Source: Candidatus Woesearchaeota archaeon
GTDB lineage: Archaea > Nanobdellota > Nanobdellia > Woesearchaeales > GW2011-AR9
Reading direction: 5' to 3'
Assembly (NCBI GenBank): GCA_018303045.1
Contig: JAGVYX010000058.1
Coordinates: 1 to 16,150, forward strand
DNA length: 16,150 bases
Shown here: positions 5,367-13,301 of the stretch, one piece after another
Position numbering within the stretch: position 1 is the first letter of the stretch
Layout of the letters: the number at the start of each line of letters is the position of its first letter
The notes under the pieces: model-generated
What the model saw: only the letters and a program-made list of their open reading frames with translations
Database searches by the model: none
What the model was told of the DNA's origin: nothing
Made by a program: the position numbers and the translations under genes

Positions 5367-8300
5367 ATGAACCGGCAGGAATCAATGGCAGTTGAAAAAA
5401 AAGGATTGGAAATTAAGCGTTATTTTACCACTGAGAATGTTAGCCCTTACGATATGTTTACTTACGAACGGCGAAGCTCGATCATTAGAAATCAGGATGG
5501 TTCTTTAGTATTTGAAATTAATGATGTGGAAGTTCCGGTTTTTTGGACCCAGGTGGCTACCGATATTCTGGCGCAAAAATATCTGCGCAAGGCAGGTGTT
5601 CCCTTATACAATAATCGCGGAGAATTACTGCTGGATGAAAATGGCAAGGTGATTACTGGAAGCGAGACCAGCATTAAGCAAGTGGCTCACCGCCTGGCCG
5701 GCTGCTGGCGCCACTGGGGCGAAAAATGGGGTTATTTTGCTTCAGCTAAAGACGCGCAAATTTTCTATGAGGAGATGGTGTACATTTTGATAAATCAGGT
5801 TGGCGCCCCTAATAGCCCGCAATGGTTTACTACCGGCTTAAATTGGGCTTACGGGCTGACTGGCCCGGCTCAGGGGCACAGTTATGTTGATCCAGTTACC
5901 AAAAAATTAGAATACTCTCGGGATGCTTATACTAGAAGTGTTCCGCATGCCTGTTTTATCCAATCTATCAATGACGATTTAGTTAGAGACGGCGGAATAT
6001 TTAGCCTGCTTACCAGGGAAGCCCGCATTTTTAAGTATGGCAGCGGCACGGGAAGCAATTTTTCTAATCTCCGCGGCAGGGGCGAGCGGTTATCCGGCGG
6101 TGGCACTTCCTCGGGATTGATGAGCTTCTTAAAAATTTTCGATGTAGCTGCAGGCAGCATCAAATCCGGAGGCACTACCAGAAGGGCAGCTAAGATGGTT
6201 TGTTTGGATTTAGATCATCCGGAAATTGAAAACTTTATCTGGTGGAAAGTTAGGGAGGAAGAAAAAGTAGCCAGCCTGGTTGCGGGCAGCAAGATTCTTA
6301 ACAAAAAATTGTCTAAATTGATGGCTGCAGCTAAAGGAAAAGGAGACCCGTTCCAGGATAAAGCCGTGCTTAAGGAATTAAAACAAGCCGCTAAGTTAGA
6401 CATCCCCCTCAGCTATATTGTCAGGGCTATAGAGTTGGCCAGGCAGGGATACAATCTGCCTCTTAGGGAATTTGATACGCATTACGAATCGGAAGCCTAT
6501 TTAACAGTGTCAGGACAAAACAGCAATAATTCAGTGCGGATACCTAACGCTTTCTTTGAGGCTCTTAATAACCAGGGGCCGTGGGAGCTTAAGGAAAGAA
6601 TTACCGGCGATGTGCTTAAAACGGTTCCTGCAGAAAAATTGTGGGATGACATTAATTATTGCGCCTGGGCTTCCGCAGATCCAGGACTGCAATTTGACAC
6701 CACCATCAATGAATGGCACACTTGCCCTGAAGATGGAAGGATTAATGCCAGCAATCCATGCGGCGAGTATAATTTTCTTGACGATACTGCCTGCAATCTG
6801 GCATCCATAAATTTGCGAAAATTTTATGATGAAGAAACGGCCTCATTTAATATTAAAGCTTACAGGCATACCCTTCGGCTGTTTACCATTGCTCTGGAAA
6901 TATCAGTTTTGATGGCTCAATTTCCTTCGGCGCCCATCGCCGAGAAAAGTTACTTATTCAGAACATTAGGGCTGGGTTATGCTAACCTCGGATCATTACT
7001 GATGGTTCTGGGCATTCCTTATGACAGCGACCGGGGCCGGGCTATTGCCGGCGCATTGGCAGCTATTCTTACCGGGGATGCTTATGCTGCTTCGGCGGAA
7101 ATGTCTAAAGCGCTGGGGCCATTTGAAAGGTATGAAAAGAATAAGCAACAGCTGTTAAAAGTAATCAGAAATCATCGGCGGGCAGCTTACGGCTGGAATG
7201 ATTATGAGGGCTTAACGATCAAACCACGGGCTATTGATGAAGAATTATGCCCGACAGATCTTCTCGATGCGGCTCGTGATTCCTGGGATAAAGCTTTAGA
7301 GTATGGAGTTAAATGGGGCTATCGCAATGCCCAGGCTACTGTTCTTGCTCCAACGGGAACTATTGGCTTAGTTATGGACTGCGATACTACCGGCATAGAG
7401 CCGGATTACTCTCTGGTAAAATATAAAAAGCTGGCGGGCGGCGGATTTTTTAAAATTGTTAATCAGTCGGTTCCTCTGGCCTTAAGAAAATTAGGATATT
7501 CAGAATCAGAAATTAGGGAGATTGTCGCTTATTGCTTGGGGCGCGGCGCCTTGGAAGGCTGTCCTGCCATTAATCGAAGCAGGCTGCTTCAACTGGGGTT
7601 AACTAACGAACAAATTACTCGGGTAGAAAGTCAGCTAAAGACCGCGATGGACGTTCGCTTTGCTTTTTCCATCTCTGCCTTGGGCGAAGAATTTTGCCGG
7701 AAATTCTCTGGAGATATTTTAGCCGGCTTAGGTTTTTCTGAAGGGGAAATTGACCGGACTAATGAATATGTCTGCGGTTCCATGACCTTGGAAGGGGCTC
7801 CTCATTTGAAAGAGGAGCATTTGGCCATTTTTGATTGCGCCAATAAGTGCGGAAAAAAAGGCCGGAGGTATATCCATCCTTACGGGCATCTTAAAATGCT
7901 GGCGGCCGCTCAGCCGTTCATCTCCGGAGCCATTTCTAAAACCATCAACATGCCCAAAGAATGGACCGTGGACCAGATTAAACAAGCTAATTATGATGCC
8001 TGGAAGATGATGATTAAAGCTGTGGCTTTGTATCGCGATGGCAGCAAGTTAAGCCAGCCGCTTAATTCAACGTTAGAAAAATATCCGGAATTGCAGCCGA
8101 TTCTTGAAGATACTTCTGGCGAAGAAATCCAGGTTAATGAAGTAAGAAAGAGCGTTAAGATTGGCTCCCGAGACTTGTTATTGATCGGCCGGCGCGAAGG
8201 GGAAAAACTTTCTGAAGTATCTTACGTTATGAATGAAATCGCTCCGGCTCAAAAAGCCATGATGCAGGCCTTGATTAATTCTGTAAATTTGGGATTAACC

Positions 8301-8573
8301 AGCGGATTAAATCCGAGCCTGATTGCCGCAAATAGTTTACAGGTGGAAGGCAATCCTCTAATTAAAGAGTTGGCAACTTTTTTGAAGGAGTTTAACTCTT
8401 CAACAATTAAGGAAACAGAAATTACTGGATCTTCAATTCAGGATAGTGAAGACGGAATACAGGATAGTGAAGAAGGAACACAGAAATGCGGGGGTTGCGG
8501 AGCTTCCCAGCTCAGAAGAAACGGCACCTGCATGCTTTGTGAGGTATGCGGTGAAACGACGGGGTGCAGTTAG
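5367..8573 (+). CDS. nrdJ: Class II (adenosylcobalamin-dependent) ribonucleotide reductase, large form (NrdJ1)
   Basis: This 1068-residue enzyme reduces ribonucleotides to deoxyribonucleotides, using adenosylcobalamin to generate a thiyl radical without oxygen. Landmarks in order: NSPQWFTTGLNWAYG (149-163); HACFIQS with redox Cys196; FKYGSGTGSNFSNLRGRGE (222-240); ASNPCGEYN with N463, radical Cys465 and E467; DTACNLASINL with redox Cys476; APTGTIGLVMDCDTTGIEPD (661-680). A TSCPD-like domain follows (about 945-1030), then a linker with a duplicated heptapeptide. The C-terminal tail has cysteines at 1041, 1044, 1055, 1058, 1061 and 1067, which probably binds zinc and includes the pair that re-reduces the active-site disulfide. 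No ATP-cone is present at the N-terminus. No intein is seen; the length is normal for the large NrdJ group. A second, different class II reductase follows 44 bases downstream. Confidence 0.95.
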   Translation: MNRQESMAVEKKGLEIKRYFTTENVSPYDMFTYERRSSIIRNQDGSLVFEINDVEVPVFWTQVATDILAQKYLRKAGVPLYNNRGELLLDENGKVITGSETSIKQVAHRLAGCWRHWGEKWGYFASAKDAQIFYEEMVYILINQVGAPNSPQWFTTGLNWAYGLTGPAQGHSYVDPVTKKLEYSRDAYTRSVPHACFIQSINDDLVRDGGIFSLLTREARIFKYGSGTGSNFSNLRGRGERLSGGGTSSGLMSFLKIFDVAAGSIKSGGTTRRAAKMVCLDLDHPEIENFIWWKVREEEKVASLVAGSKILNKKLSKLMAAAKGKGDPFQDKAVLKELKQAAKLDIPLSYIVRAIELARQGYNLPLREFDTHYESEAYLTVSGQNSNNSVRIPNAFFEALNNQGPWELKERITGDVLKTVPAEKLWDDINYCAWASADPGLQFDTTINEWHTCPEDGRINASNPCGEYNFLDDTACNLASINLRKFYDEETASFNIKAYRHTLRLFTIALEISVLMAQFPSAPIAEKSYLFRTLGLGYANLGSLLMVLGIPYDSDRGRAIAGALAAILTGDAYAASAEMSKALGPFERYEKNKQQLLKVIRNHRRAAYGWNDYEGLTIKPRAIDEELCPTDLLDAARDSWDKALEYGVKWGYRNAQATVLAPTGTIGLVMDCDTTGIEPDYSLVKYKKLAGGGFFKIVNQSVPLALRKLGYSESEIREIVAYCLGRGALEGCPAINRSRLLQLGLTNEQITRVESQLKTAMDVRFAFSISALGEEFCRKFSGDILAGLGFSEGEIDRTNEYVCGSMTLEGAPHLKEEHLAIFDCANKCGKKGRRYIHPYGHLKMLAAAQPFISGAISKTINMPKEWTVDQIKQANYDAWKMMIKAVALYRDGSKLSQPLNSTLEKYPELQPILEDTSGEEIQVNEVRKSVKIGSRDLLLIGRREGEKLSEVSYVMNEIAPAQKAMMQALINSVNLGLTSGLNPSLIAANSLQVEGNPLIKELATFLKEFNSSTIKETEITGSSIQDSEDGIQDSEEGTQKCGGCGASQLRRNGTCMLCEVCGETTGCS
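8439..8473 (+). repeat. Duplicated heptad in the NrdJ1 linker
   Basis: CAGGATAGTGAAGA occurs at 8439-8452 and 8460-8473, with a 21-base period. It encodes two copies of I-Q-D-S-E-(D/E)-G between the TSCPD-like domain and the cysteine tail. The duplication is in frame and probably only changes linker length. Confidence 0.8.
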
Positions 8574-8583
8574 AACCAAACAA

Positions 8584-8591
8584 TTTTTAAA
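8584..8591 (+). promoter_or_regulatory. Possible TATA box of nrdJ2
   Basis: TTTTTAAA lies in the 44-base gap between the two reductase genes, about 30 bases before the ATG at 8618. No Shine-Dalgarno is seen before that ATG. NrdJ2 could therefore be expressed from its own leaderless transcript as well as by read-through. Confidence 0.3.
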
Positions 8592-8617
8592 CTGAATTTA
8601 TTTTAATTATTTATCTG

Positions 8618-10672
8618 ATGACTACCAACAGCCTTTTAATCAAAAATACCATCAAGCGCGATGGCCGTGTTGTCCCTTTTAATAAATCAAAGATAGCTGA
8701 AGCGATTTTTCGCGCCGCTCAGTCGGTGGGAGGCGATGACCGCCAATTATCCGAGAAATTAGCTGAAGAGGTTTGCAATGCTTTACAGGAAAAATATTCG
8801 CAGCAGGAGCCTACTTCCGAGAACGTTCAGGATATGGTGGAAAAAATTTTGATTGACAATGGCCATGCTAAAACAGCCAAAGCGTTTATTCTCTATCGGC
8901 ACAAGAAAAATGAGGAAAAGAACCGCCAGGCGTTAATCATGGGCGATGTTGATCCGGAATTTAAATTATTATTTTCTGACGAGGCGCTGAAAATTTTGGA
9001 AAAGCGCTATCTGCTTAAAGATGAGTTTGGCGTGCTGGTGGAAACGCCCAGCGCGATGTTGCGGCGGGTGGCTAAGCATATCGCTTTGGCAGATGAATTG
9101 TATGGATCAACCCCGGAACAAGTTAAGGACAGCGAAGAGAAATTTTATCATCTGATGGCCGATTTGAAATTCCTGCCTAACTCTCCTACGTTAATTAATG
9201 CCGGCACCAATATTCCCCAATTAAGCGCTTGTTTTGTTCTGCCCATTGAAGATAAAATGGAAAGTATTTTCGGCTCGCTTAAGGAGGCAGCCACTATTCA
9301 TCAATGGGGCGGCGGAACCGGTTTCAGTTTTTCCCGCCTGCGTCCCAAAGGGGATAAAGTTAGAAGACATCTGGGAGTGGCTTCCGGGCCGGTATCTTTC
9401 ATGAAAGTTTATGATGCAGGCCTGGAAGTGGTTAAACAGGGAGGCGTTCGTCCCGGCGCTAATATGGCGGTGCTGCGGGTGGACCATCCGGACATTTTGC
9501 GGTTTATAGAAGTTAAGCGGGATAAGGAATCTTTAAAAAATTTTAATATTTCAGTAGCTGTTACCGACCGCTTCATGAAAGCCGTGGAGGAAGACAAGGA
9601 CTATCTTGTTAAAAATCCGCGCACGGAAAAATATATCGGGAAATTGCGCGCCCGTGATGTATTTAGCGTTATCACGCAGAATGCCTGGAAAACCGGCGAT
9701 CCGGGATTATTGTTTATTGATGAGATTAATCGCAAGCATTCAGCTAAACATTTGGGCGAAATTGAAACTACCAACCAGTGCGGCGAAGCTCCACTGCTTC
9801 CTAACGAAAGCTGTGTTCTGGGTTCTATTGACGTAAGTAAATTTGCTAATATGGAAACTAAAGAATTCTCTTGGAACGAATTGGAAGAAACCATTAAAAC
9901 GTCAATTTATTTTTTAGACAACTGCATCGATGTGAGCAAATATCTGACTGCCGAGATTGAAGAAGCTACCAAAAAAACCAGAAAGCTGGGTTTGGGAATC
10001 ATGGGCTTTGCCGACATGCTTCTAAAACTGCACATCAAATATGATTCTGAAGACGGCTTGGAAATGGCCGATAAACTGTTATCCTTTTTCCAGCATGTGG
10101 CTCAGCAGACATCCATGGATTTAGCTCAAAAAAGAAAAGTTTGTCCGGCTTGGGAAGGTTCGCAATATCAAAAAATCGGGCAGAAAATGCGCAATATCTG
10201 TTGCCTGGCTTTGTCGCCTACGGGAACCAGAAGCATTTTAGCTGACACTTCTCCCGGATGCGAACCTAATTTTGCTTTAGCCTACCAAAGAACGATGCTG
10301 GGCGCCAGCGGGTACATCTTTATCAACAGGATTTTTGAGAAGATAGCTAAATTACGTGGATTTTATTCCCCAGAGATTTTAAGAAAAGTTTCCTGTTCAG
10401 GAAGCGTCCAGGAATTGAAGGAAATTCCTAAAGATGTTCGCGATGTATTTGTCACGGCTCAAGACATTTCTCCAGAATGGCATATCAAGATGCAGTCTGT
10501 GATGCAGAAATATGTTGATAATTCTATCTCGAAGACGATCAATTTTCCTAAAACCGCGGCTATCCGCGATGTGGAAGAAGCCTACATGAAAGCCTGGAAG
10601 GCTAAATGCAAAGGAATAACTATTTACCGCGACGGCAGTTATGAAGACCAAGTTATTAATATTGGAGAATGA
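8618..10672 (+). CDS. nrdJ: Class II ribonucleotide reductase with ATP-cone but no cysteine tail (NrdJ2)
   Basis: This is a second, divergent adenosylcobalamin-dependent reductase of 684 residues. An ATP-cone regulatory domain occupies about residues 8-97 (IKRDGRVVPFNKSKIAEAI and VQDMVEKILIDNGHAKTAKAF). The catalytic barrel follows: FLPNSPTLINAGTNIPQLSAC with redox Cys205, WGGGTGFSFSRLRP (240-253), NQCGEAPLLPNESC with N386, radical Cys388, E390 and redox Cys399, and LSPTGTRSILADTSPGCEPN (532-551). The barrel closes with SISKTINFP and GITIYRDGSYEDQV, after which the protein stops. Class II enzymes normally continue with a cysteine-containing tail that re-reduces the active site; it is absent here. 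No frame after the stop encodes one. It may depend on the tail of NrdJ1 or on a separate reductant. The ATG of a possible small ORF overlaps its stop as ATGA. Confidence 0.95.
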   Translation: MTTNSLLIKNTIKRDGRVVPFNKSKIAEAIFRAAQSVGGDDRQLSEKLAEEVCNALQEKYSQQEPTSENVQDMVEKILIDNGHAKTAKAFILYRHKKNEEKNRQALIMGDVDPEFKLLFSDEALKILEKRYLLKDEFGVLVETPSAMLRRVAKHIALADELYGSTPEQVKDSEEKFYHLMADLKFLPNSPTLINAGTNIPQLSACFVLPIEDKMESIFGSLKEAATIHQWGGGTGFSFSRLRPKGDKVRRHLGVASGPVSFMKVYDAGLEVVKQGGVRPGANMAVLRVDHPDILRFIEVKRDKESLKNFNISVAVTDRFMKAVEEDKDYLVKNPRTEKYIGKLRARDVFSVITQNAWKTGDPGLLFIDEINRKHSAKHLGEIETTNQCGEAPLLPNESCVLGSIDVSKFANMETKEFSWNELEETIKTSIYFLDNCIDVSKYLTAEIEEATKKTRKLGLGIMGFADMLLKLHIKYDSEDGLEMADKLLSFFQHVAQQTSMDLAQKRKVCPAWEGSQYQKIGQKMRNICCLALSPTGTRSILADTSPGCEPNFALAYQRTMLGASGYIFINRIFEKIAKLRGFYSPEILRKVSCSGSVQELKEIPKDVRDVFVTAQDISPEWHIKMQSVMQKYVDNSISKTINFPKTAAIRDVEEAYMKAWKAKCKGITIYRDGSYEDQVINIGE

Positions 10673-10821
10673 GCCAAGATAAAATAAAAATCCCAACTGC
10701 TCTTGGGGGACAGGGTATTTTTAATGTGTCTGATACTCCGTCTGATAGTGGCGAGTTGATGCAAAACAATCCAACCCCCGCAAGCAGCAGGGTATCAGAA
10801 ATAAATGAAAATTTATACTAA
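10669..10821 (+). CDS. Possible small translationally coupled ORF (50 codons)
   Basis: An ATG overlapping the nrdJ2 stop (ATGA) opens a 50-residue frame, beginning MSQDKIKIPTALGGQGIF and ending EINENLY. It runs 17 bases into the start of the adenosyltransferase gene. The peptide has no cysteines, no membrane segment and no family I recognise. In its favour: the tight overlaps at both ends and the lack of any clear Shine-Dalgarno or TATA box for the next gene, which could use translational coupling. Against it: the same bases form a stable-looking RNA stem, so the open frame may be accidental. Confidence 0.3.
   Translation: MSQDKIKIPTALGGQGIFNVSDTPSDSGELMQNNPTPASSRVSEINENLY
10697..10799 (+). 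promoter_or_regulatory. Candidate structured RNA element between nrdJ2 and the cobalamin adenosyltransferase gene
   Basis: CTGCTCTTGGGGG (10697-10709) can pair with CCCCCGCAAGCAGCAG (10775-10790), forming about 13 base pairs with two single-base bulges. Inside the loop, ATACTCC (10733-10739) can pair with GGGTAT (10713-10718). The overlapping segment TCTGATAC (10729-10736) can instead pair with GTATCAGA (10792-10799), just before the next start codon. The octamer CAGGGTAT occurs both at 10711 and at 10788. Competing pairings of this kind resemble a riboswitch or translational switch. I do not recognise a known class, and no covariation can be tested here. Confidence 0.35.
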
Positions 10822-11362
10822 AATTGGCGATCAGGGGCAGACGCAGTTTTTCGGCTGCGGCCTAGTTAGCAAAGATGATCCGCGCATCGAGGCTCTGGGC
10901 GCGTTAGATGAATTAAATTCCGTTTTAGGCGTGACTTTAACTTTTATTCAGGATGAACCTTTAATCCAGGCAGTGAAACAAATTCAAAACGATTTATTTC
11001 AGGTTGGGGCCGATTTAGCCGGCAGCGCCCTGGGGAAGGACCAATTGCCGCGGGTTAAAGAAGAGCATATTTCCGCATTGGAAAAGAATATTGATGAATT
11101 GGAAGCTTTGTTAGGCATGCCGCAGAAATTTATTCTTCCCGGTGGGACGCCAGCCAGCTCCTTTTTGCATTTGACCAGGACTGTTGCCCGAAGAGCTGAA
11201 CGCAGCCTGGTCAGAGCTTCCAAGACCATTAATTTAAATCCGGAGATGTTGAAATACATTAACCGGTTAAGCGATTATTTATATGTTTTAGCTAGAAAGG
11301 CCAACAAAGAAGTAGAAATTAAAGAACAGCATCCGCTCTACAATTTTTTTGAGGGAAATTAA
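10805..11362 (+). CDS. pduO: PduO-type ATP:cob(I)alamin adenosyltransferase
   Basis: This 185-residue enzyme transfers the adenosyl group of ATP to cob(I)alamin to make adenosylcobalamin, the cofactor required by both upstream class II ribonucleotide reductases. The N-terminal ATP-binding signature is MKIYTKIGDQGQTQFFGCG, with residues 1-19 close to the usual K-I-Y-T-K-x-G-D-x-G pattern. ALGALDELNSVLG (30-42) and the helix LHLTRTVARRAERSL (121-135), with R125, R129, R130 and E132, form the active site at the trimer interface in this family. INRLSDYLYVLAR (about 151-163) is the conserved C-terminal helix. The length is standard. The start codon is fixed by this N-terminus. No TATA box or Shine-Dalgarno is evident, so expression from the reductase transcript is likely. 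Confidence 0.95.
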   Translation: MKIYTKIGDQGQTQFFGCGLVSKDDPRIEALGALDELNSVLGVTLTFIQDEPLIQAVKQIQNDLFQVGADLAGSALGKDQLPRVKEEHISALEKNIDELEALLGMPQKFILPGGTPASSFLHLTRTVARRAERSLVRASKTINLNPEMLKYINRLSDYLYVLARKANKEVEIKEQHPLYNFFEGN

Positions 11363-11384
11363 GTTATGGCGCAAATCAGAGTCC

Positions 11385-11407
11385 AGAAACAGTTAAAACT
11401 AGTTTCT
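11385..11407. terminator. Possible hairpin between convergent pduO and prs
   Basis: AGAAAC (11385-11390) and GTTTCT (11402-11407) form an inverted repeat, with a short extension AGT/ACT inside. The hairpin lies in the convergent gap and reaches into the last codons of prs. It could end transcripts from either side, but there is no strong U-tract and archaeal termination often needs no hairpin. Confidence 0.25.
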
Positions 11408-12271
11408 TAGTTCTTCAGCCAGCAATGAGCTTACATCCAGATTATTGCTCCGGTGAAGAATGGTATTGGCAGTTACGATTTTATTAATTCCTGCTTTCTT
11501 TAACTTTTCATAAGCCTGTTCAGTAAATATACCATGCACGGCTATTGCTGTAACCGATTTGGCGCCTAATCTTTTAGCTAATTTAGCCGCTTCAATGACC
11601 GTATGGCCGGTGGAAATAATATCATCAATAATTACAATATTTCTATTTTTAAAATTGGCTTTTTCGGTCAGCCTTACGGTTACTTTTCGGGCATGATGCC
11701 TGGTTTTTTCCAGAATGGCTGAATCGGCGCCAATTTGGTTAGCGATGCGCCTGGCCCACTGAGAAGATTCCCAATCCGGACCCATTAAAAAAGGATGATT
11801 AAATTTTTTAACGCAGGCAGCAATTAACTTATTGGCGCTTAGGTTTACCGCCGGAATAGAAAACAGTTTATCTAAAGTCCTAAACCGGTGCAGATGAGTA
11901 TCAATAGTTATTATTTTGTTAACGCAAGAACCTAACCATTTAGCCATAATTTTAGAAGAAACGGCCTCGCCGGGATTAAAGCGCTTATCCTGCCTCATGA
12001 AAGCCAGGTAGGGAGCAACCAGAATTACTTTTTTAGCGCCTAAATCCCGGGCTGTTTCTGCGGCAAAGACAAGGTTGATTAGGGATTGATTTGGATTGGG
12101 CTGAAAAGAATGGACTAAAATTACCGTTTCATTTTTTACATTAACCATATACTTCAAGTAAATATCTCCATCTGGAAATTTGTCAATCAATAGTTTAGAA
12201 TATTTTGCTTTTAATTTTAGAGCAAGCGATTTAGCTAATTTATCTGAGTTGCCTAAACTAATTATAATCAT
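11399..12271 (-). CDS. prs: Ribose-phosphate pyrophosphokinase (PRPP synthase)
   Basis: This enzyme makes 5-phosphoribosyl 1-pyrophosphate from ribose 5-phosphate and ATP, for nucleotide and histidine synthesis. The 290-residue length matches the short archaeal form. Visible motifs are KFPDGDIYLK (residues 31-40), LVAPYLAFMRQDKRFNPGEA (84-103, the ATP and flexible-loop region), TIDTHLHRF (122-130), and the PRPP-binding loop VIIDDIISTGHT (213-224) with its paired aspartates D216 and D217. The conserved FMGPD-type segment appears as FLMGPDWESSQWA (161-173). It is convergent with pduO and divergent from the THEP1-like gene. A 20-base tandem repeat sits just upstream and overlaps its probable promoter. 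Confidence 0.93.
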   Translation of the reverse strand: MIIISLGNSDKLAKSLALKLKAKYSKLLIDKFPDGDIYLKYMVNVKNETVILVHSFQPNPNQSLINLVFAAETARDLGAKKVILVAPYLAFMRQDKRFNPGEAVSSKIMAKWLGSCVNKIITIDTHLHRFRTLDKLFSIPAVNLSANKLIAACVKKFNHPFLMGPDWESSQWARRIANQIGADSAILEKTRHHARKVTVRLTEKANFKNRNIVIIDDIISTGHTVIEAAKLAKRLGAKSVTAIAVHGIFTEQAYEKLKKAGINKIVTANTILHRSNNLDVSSLLAEELRN

Positions 12272-12285
12272 GAATTAGCCTCTTT

Positions 12286-12327
12286 TTTTGTAACTTCTAT
12301 TTACTGATTTTGTAACTTCTATTTACT
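12286..12327. repeat. 20-base perfect tandem repeat in the prs/THEP1 divergent promoter
   Basis: TTTTGTAACTTCTATTTACT occurs at 12286-12305 and again at 12308-12327, separated by 2 bases (22-base period, about two helical turns). On the minus strand each copy contains AGTAAATAGA, and the proximal copy lies at about -28 from the prs ATG, where the TATA box should be. This placement suggests either tandem regulator sites or a duplicated promoter element. Confidence 0.75.
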
Positions 12328-12337
12328 ATAGATATTC

Positions 12338-12346
12338 TTTTATATT
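12338..12346 (+). promoter_or_regulatory. TATA-like box of the THEP1-like gene
   Basis: TTTTATATT is centred about 27 bases before the ATG at 12370, which fits a leaderless archaeal mRNA. Confidence 0.5.
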
Positions 12347-12369
12347 CTTATATCTTACGCTTTAAAGTT

Positions 12370-12900
12370 ATGGCCAGAAATATCTTAATCAGCGGCGATG
12401 TTGGTTCTGGAAAAACCAGGCTGCTGGAAACCATTCTGTCAGAAACGCCTGGCGAACGTTCTGGTTTCATAACCAAGCCTAAAATTGTTGGCGACATTGT
12501 TTCTGGATTTGAAATCATTGCCAGCACCGATGTCCGCTGCGCTTTTGCCGATGTTACTTTTACTGAACATCGCCGAGTTGGCAAATACGGCGTTCATGTC
12601 CAGAGATTTAACGCCATTCTTAGCTCATTGGCCAGTTATTCTAAGCACAGTTACCGTCCTTTTCTATATATGGATGAAATCGGCGCCCTGCAGTTAGTCT
12701 CGGGAATCTTTCCTTACTTTGTAAGACATTTTCTGGAAGCGCCAAATCCGTTTATTGGAACGATTCCTCACGATAGTGTTCAGCACAAGCTTATTGATGA
12801 AATTAAGCAGCGGCCGGATGTTACTCTACTGGAGCTGACTAAAGATAATAAAGAAGAAGTTTATTCCGTAGTGAGAGCTTTTTTAAAAGGGTATTCCTGA
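12370..12900 (+). CDS. THEP1-like nucleoside-triphosphatase (P-loop NTPase)
   Basis: This 176-residue P-loop protein resembles the THEP1 family of nucleotide phosphatases/kinases found in archaea and thermophilic bacteria. It hydrolyses NTPs in studied members, with an uncertain physiological role. Walker A is G9-D-V-G-S-G-K15-T16. Other family features are GFITKPKIVG (32-41), RVGKYGVHVQRF (69-80), and the Walker B stretch FLYMDEIGALQL (98-109) with D102 and E103, which matches the family DEIG signature. The C-terminal part contains FIGTIPHDS and a LLELTKDNKEE strand-turn, as expected. Length is typical. The gene is followed, 2 bases after its stop, by the convergent stop of the HEPN gene. 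Confidence 0.8.
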   Translation: MARNILISGDVGSGKTRLLETILSETPGERSGFITKPKIVGDIVSGFEIIASTDVRCAFADVTFTEHRRVGKYGVHVQRFNAILSSLASYSKHSYRPFLYMDEIGALQLVSGIFPYFVRHFLEAPNPFIGTIPHDSVQHKLIDEIKQRPDVTLLELTKDNKEEVYSVVRAFLKGYS

Positions 12901-12902
12901 GG

Positions 12903-13301
12903 TTAAGCTTCTGTAATTATTTCTTTTACTTTTTCAAATAGCGGAAAAAAACAACTCTTAGCAATGCCGATAGCATCTTCTACCTCCGTTTTTTTCGGCT
13001 GGTAACCATAATAATTAATAGAATGTCTTAGGGTTCTCAAGCTTTCTATCAGATAAATCGGCCTAGTTGTATTTACTTTTAATTTAAGGAGCTCATTAAT
13101 TGGAGCAATATGGTCTTCTGATTTTATTCCTCTGGCAACTAGTAAGGCATCACCGAGCATTCTAAAACATTCATAAATATTACGGACAATGGTAGCTGCA
13201 GCTTCATCAGTTGGTTTTAAAGATAAAGTAAACTGCAATTCTCTTTTAGCGGCTTCTACAATACTATTTGCATTTTTATAATCTGGCCTTTTATACCTCA
13301 T
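12903..13301 (-). CDS. HEPN domain protein, putative toxin of a HEPN-MNT pair
   Basis: This 132-residue, mostly helical protein fits the small HEPN family paired with minimal nucleotidyltransferases. A candidate active-site motif lies near residues 89-100: R89-T-L-R-H93-S-I-N-Y-Y-G-Y, similar to the R-x(n)-H RNase motif of HEPN toxins but with a shorter R-to-H spacing. Two long helices (about 10-55 and 105-130) would form the bundle. Its ATG overlaps the stop of the upstream nucleotidyltransferase gene as ATGA, and a strong GGAGG lies 7 bases before the start, so the two are co-translated. In characterised HEPN-MNT systems the nucleotidyltransferase AMPylates the HEPN toxin to neutralise it. 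Here that is inferred from context, not shown. Confidence 0.7.
   Translation of the reverse strand: MRYKRPDYKNANSIVEAAKRELQFTLSLKPTDEAAATIVRNIYECFRMLGDALLVARGIKSEDHIAPINELLKLKVNTTRPIYLIESLRTLRHSINYYGYQPKKTEVEDAIGIAKSCFFPLFEKVKEIITEA

Noticed and set aside
5367..8573. Intein in the unusually long NrdJ1
   Set aside because: The length is explained by the TSCPD-like domain, the linker and the cysteine tail; I saw no intein splice-junction or endonuclease motifs, and the catalytic segments are in the usual order.
9221..9894. Several antisense open frames within nrdJ2
   Set aside because: They lie opposite strongly conserved catalytic segments and have no recognisable domains or promoters; they are explained by the codon use of the sense gene.
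10673..10804. Missing cysteine tail of NrdJ2 hidden in another frame
   Set aside because: All three forward frames after the stop were read; none encodes a cysteine-pair or zinc-ribbon tail.
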